From Nectonema munidae (taxonomy: Eukaryota; Nematomorpha; Nectonematoida; Nectonematidae): 64,000 nucleotides of DNA. The stretch lies in NCBI GenBank assembly GCA_030549495.1, contig JAUIRK010000278.1, positions 372,001-436,000 on the forward strand, written 5' to 3'. Under the pieces are notes generated by a model. That model was not told where the DNA came from and searched no databases. It saw nothing but the letters and a program-made list of their open reading frames with translations. The position numbers and the translations under genes are program-made. Each line of letters opens with the position of its first letter. The first letter of the stretch is position 1. Of the stretch, positions 60,501-64,000 are shown piece after piece.

Positions 60501-61473
60501 TTAGCGCGGATATTGGTATGGTTTTAATCAATTTTTTATATTTAAGAAAAATTACGCTGAAGTATTATAAGCTGAAGGAGCCGAATCCAGACAGTAAAAT
60601 GTTTCTGGCTCCAAAATCCTGGTAGGAATCACTAAAAAAATGAGCCCCCCTGTCAAGAATTTCAAGTTTGTGGTTCCCCGGGCTGCATATATTGGTTAGT
60701 TGTTTCCTTTGAAAACTTCCATTTTCATAGTGTAGTATTATCTGATTTATAGGATGAGAATTACCGGGATTCGAGATTCAAAATTGTCGAGATGCAGGTT
60801 CTGAAGGAGTCGGAGTCAAAGTCGCGTAAAGCTAGGAAAGGAATAAAAAATACTCTTGTATATCATTTATCCGATATTTGTCTGCTACACTTTCTAGACA
60901 AAAGAGTCGCATTCCAGGTGACTCCATCATTTTTTTCGCATTGATAGCTTGTGCTACACGAAGGCAATGATGAGTCCTCAGAATTTGCTCGAAAAAATTA
61001 TTCAATGCTTTGTTTAGCAATGAACAGACTTCCCCGCCTTTACCCCTCTTAGGATCAGTGTGACAGCGGTGCACCAAGAAATAATAAGCGCCTACTTTGA
61101 ATATATAAAAATGCATTCAAAAAGAAAGCAACCGATTAGTCCTTACACACATGGTAAAAGGCGGGCGAGAGTTTTTGATAGATACTATTTAATGCCTTGA
61201 AATAAAAGCTATTTGCTTACTCTGCCATTGATTTTTAAATAGATTTCTTATGCCAATTTGCTGCATACGACAGACCAAAATAACTCACTTCACTAGAATT
61301 CTTTTAAGCTGCATTTTTTCTATTTATTCTGTATTTGCTTTGATCACTTAGCTATTTGAGACCAATTCTTTGTACATATCAATGCTTATTATTTACTTTA
61401 GATGAATGAAGAATCTGAATGGAGAATTAGAAACAAGTACTGATTTCTGAGCTAGGATATTTAGATTGTAAAA

Positions 61474-62412
61474 ATGGGTGATGTTTTCTCCTCCCTTTCC
61501 CTCCACCCCTTTCCACAAAAACCTTCATTTCTTCCAAAGAAGTTCAGCGTCTCGAACATTGACACTTTTGGAAGAGTCATGTGTAGTGGAGCCATGATAG
61601 TCACATCGAATCAAATCGCCTTTTGCCGCAAAAATTGTACGAACTTGAGTATCAATTGGCCGCTTAAGTACATTCGTTCGTTTGGAAGTGATGGACAAAT
61701 TTTGTGCTTTGAATGCGGGCGACTTTGTCCGAATGGAGAAGGCATTTACGCCTTCAGGTGTAAAAAGGTGAAGGAGTTGTTTGCTCTTCTGGAAGACAAA
61801 ATTAATAGATTGGATGAATTCAGTGAAGACGTTGAAATCTTCATCAACTACCAATTACAACGAGAACACTTTGGAAGAAGTCTTGATTTGAATGATGCAT
61901 CTTTCATCCACTCCACTCATAACGACGTCATCAGTCTAAATGAAGAAGATGCCTTCTCTAAATCTCGCGATTATGAAAGAAAGTCACCTCCATCATACGT
62001 CAATTCCGATCTTGTTAAAATGAGTAGTGAAGCAGTCTACTACCAAAATCTTTCAGATTCACCTCCTCCCCCCGCTCCCAAATTTCGAAAGTCTTCTTTG
62101 GAGTCGGACGATACAAATGAATATTACTACTACTGTATAAGTCGATCTAAGCATAACGAACTTCAATCTTCCAATTCCTTGAATTACCTGGATTGCATTG
62201 GACCTCATCAAACCTTCAGTAAGAAGAAGTGTGGAAGCAGTAAGATTTCATCGTCTCTATCAGCGCCTTCAACTGCTCTGAAAGCTGCGCACAACAAACG
62301 GGCATCTCATCAACAATTGACGCCTATATCCTATTTAAAAATTGACAAGGTTAAAAGTTCAGTTCTCGCAAATTGTAAAAGGAAGATCACTAACTCCGCC
62401 TTCAACGCTTAG
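61474..62412 (+). CDS. FRS2-like adaptor with IRS-type PTB domain
   Basis: 312 residues in one exon, ATG in a good context (AAAAATGG). The N-terminus MGDVFSS fits N-myristoylation (Gly2, Ser6), as in FRS2. Residues about 23-112 form an IRS-type PTB domain: FGRVMCSGAMIVTSNQIAF, WPLKYIRSFGSDGQILCFEC, GRLCPNGEGIYAFRCKKVKE then LFALL; the GR.C..GEGIYAF.C signature is FRS2/DOK-like. The tail holds possible Grb2-type YxN sites at Tyr175 (YVNS) and Tyr190 (YQNL), a Pro run (197-200), four adjacent Tyr (217-220), and Tyr238 and Tyr297 (ISYLKIDK, resembling the FRS2 C-terminal motif). FRS2 docks to FGF and neurotrophin receptors at the membrane. It is shorter than vertebrate FRS2 (about 500), and no intron is visible. 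Confidence 0.8.
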   Translation: MGDVFSSLSLHPFPQKPSFLPKKFSVSNIDTFGRVMCSGAMIVTSNQIAFCRKNCTNLSINWPLKYIRSFGSDGQILCFECGRLCPNGEGIYAFRCKKVKELFALLEDKINRLDEFSEDVEIFINYQLQREHFGRSLDLNDASFIHSTHNDVISLNEEDAFSKSRDYERKSPPSYVNSDLVKMSSEAVYYQNLSDSPPPPAPKFRKSSLESDDTNEYYYYCISRSKHNELQSSNSLNYLDCIGPHQTFSKKKCGSSKISSSLSAPSTALKAAHNKRASHQQLTPISYLKIDKVKSSVLANCKRKITNSAFNA

Positions 62413-64000
62413 CATGTTCGATGCTGTGAAATTGATCCCTCAACTCTTCACTCTTACTACATTTCATCTCTAACAAGGCACACCACCTGCTTTACGATTT
62501 GATTGCTTTTGTGAATCTATTCTAGCCATTTTGGTGCAATTTTTAATTGATTTTATATGCTTTTTTACTTATTTTTAATATTAAATGTCTAGCAATACAC
62601 ACTAATCCACAACTTTTTCATATAAAATACGCGATTTTTTAAAAGAACGCATTTTTCTCATTTTCTAAATAATAATAATTGAAATGAAGTCTTTGATACC
62701 TCTTTTTCTCGTTCCAAAATCCTGGACCATATTCTGGATCCATGGACTTATCAATTGATAAATATTTTGAAAAAACACCAATATTCATTAGAATAAAATC
62801 GGTCTAACAAAGTTGAACTAATGAGTAAGCTTCCTAACCCGTACACAAGTTTTTAACAATAAACATTTTCATACCTTTGCATTCAGCATATATCCTTTTT
62901 ATTTATTTATATGCGTCACATTTAAAATTTCAACAAGAGCTAAATTTGGTAATAATTTTTCTAGTTATAATATAGCTTAAATGCATTTAAAAAATGATTT
63001 TGTAAGTACAATAAAGGATATGAACAAATGTAAAGTCATTGATCTCTCTTTTTGAATCATTTTTCTTTATTCTAAATTTGGTTTCTTACTGCATTTTTAT
63101 CTCGTCCAATTCACTTATGTTTGAAAGGCCGTCTTTAAGCTCCTATCTCCTTCCCGTATTTATAGTTCCACACTACTAGCTGTTACGTTAGACGTAAAAA
63201 TAGTTATGTAAAATGAAGAATTAATTTTTTAATTAAGATTTTCATTTTGAGATGCTTCCTAGAATCTTATGGATAACGTTTAGAGAATTGTCTGCATCTT
63301 GGTAGCATGATGTTGGTTGGAGATGAAAAGGAAGAGTCAGAAAGTATTAGAATTGCACACAAATTGACATATAATATATTTTATTAACATGATGAGATTA
63401 CATGAATATTACACCAGCCATGATGGAACAACCCACACTGCTTGAGGAAATGACAGTGGCTAACATATCGCTCTAACTTCCGTCAATCCATGTTTGAGTA
63501 AAACTCGTCAAATCCTAATGCCCTTTCAATATATACCATTTTTAGTTCTAAACGGTCATTTTTAAATTCTAAAGTGTCTTTTTCAAATTCTAAAGTGTCT
63601 TTTTTAAATTCTAAAGTGTCTTTTTTGATTTTACTTTTTTGAATAAGCTTTGAAGTCTTGTTTCTTAATAAATGCGCGTAATATTATGTGCGATTGTTAG
63701 GTTCTGTAGACGTGTTGAAAGATACACTGATAATTTTTTAATTCTCTGCCTCTATTCAAGTCTTTTTTAATTCGATGCAACTAGCAGTTCATTTATAGAC
63801 AAGTTTTTAACTCTTCAATTTTTGCCTTCTGCATAGATTGTTTTTATATTATAGTAACATAGAATTAAAATTTTTTTAGTTTGTATCGAAAGTTTCAACT
63901 AAGCAAAAAAGTGAATTTTAAAACATAGCTTCGAAAAACATTTTACATCCATTTTATTAGCCACTTTAGAATTTAAAAAGACACTTTGAATTTTAAAAAG
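62413..64000. other. 3' flank of the FRS2-like gene and terminal repeat region
   Basis: AT-rich. Candidate polyadenylation signal AATAAA at 62858-62863 (about 450 nt after the stop). A 24-bp tandem repeat lies at 63555-63630 and its inverse at 63962-64000. No other gene seen. Confidence 0.6.
63541..64000. mobile_element. Inverted-repeat element cut by the window edge
   Basis: AAATTCTAAAGTGTCTTTTT is repeated about three times at 63563-63627. The inverse (CTTTAGAATTTAAAAAGACA, then CTTTGAATTTTAAAAAG) occurs at 63964-64000 and runs off the end. Inverted arrays of this sort look like the subterminal repeats of a DNA transposon or a hairpin-forming satellite. Confidence 0.55.

Larger units (their letters stand above)
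56641..61473. other. Intergenic region upstream of the FRS2-like gene
   Basis: AT-rich. Contains a piggyBac-like MITE (56894-57030), a LINE/SINE tail (57880-57970), a tiny TTAACCC..GGGTTAA unit (58131-58169), an unidentified decayed stretch on the minus strand (58295-59214, frames such as LALLCVWERTEKPIPSMKN), copy 2 of the dispersed repeat (60291-60500), GGAGTC repeat (about 60800) and a MITE relative (61045-61145). Confidence 0.55.

Overview
This is eukaryotic, strongly AT-rich, repeat-rich DNA. Three host genes can be read from it, all by splice structure or protein family. They are a DEAH-box RNA helicase of the DHX35 type (+ strand, 7 exons, 2553-25498), a Rab2 small GTPase (- strand, 6 exons, 29203-47156), and an FRS2-like PTB-domain adaptor (+ strand, single coding exon, 61474-62412). 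All introns that I joined have GT..AG ends and consistent phases. Protein style, small exons in long AT-rich introns, many tRNA-derived SINEs, and abundant hAT, piggyBac and MULE debris fit an arthropod; a copepod-like crustacean is my guess, but it is inference.

Layout: 1-2552 is intergenic with a SINE and two MITEs. 2553-25498 is the helicase; its intron 2 holds a 2.97 kb hAT-like element with a perfect 8-bp target duplication and several elements nested inside it. Intron 3 (10357-20546) holds the most unusual region: about 8.8 kb (roughly 10.56-19.34 kb) of visibly GC-richer DNA, coding on the minus strand, against the host gene. 25.5-28.7 kb is intergenic. 28.7-47.2 kb is Rab2, with hAT, piggyBac-like and SINE insertions in its introns. 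47.2-61.5 kb is a long repeat-filled intergenic stretch with a MULE transposase remnant (51.87-53.75 kb) and a decayed non-LTR retrotransposon (55.4-56.6 kb). 61.5-62.4 kb is the FRS2-like gene, and the window ends inside an inverted-repeat element.

The intron-3 block reads, in its own (minus) direction: a glycoprotein-like ORF with N-glycosylation sequons, a membrane segment and a basic tail (18765-17785, two in-frame stops); 9 nt later a structural- or capsid-like reading frame of about 800 codons broken by a stop and frameshifts (17775-15374); an abrupt switch, within a few tens of bases near 15430, into the middle of a reverse transcriptase (YLDD box) followed by a decayed RNase H domain (to 14481); a TATA-containing non-coding stretch with direct repeats and an A-rich tract (14450-13370); then a second set of longer, better preserved ORFs A-D (13343-10570). 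ORF B carries the same short acidic motif three times and overlaps ORF C in the -1 frame. I read the block as endogenous virus-like sequence chimeric with a retroelement. The virus family is not identifiable from sequence reading alone, and ORFs A-D are unassigned; they are the best candidate here for something undescribed.

The three host genes are unrelated in function (RNA helicase/spliceosome, ER-Golgi Rab traffic, receptor tyrosine kinase signalling), and nothing suggests they act together.
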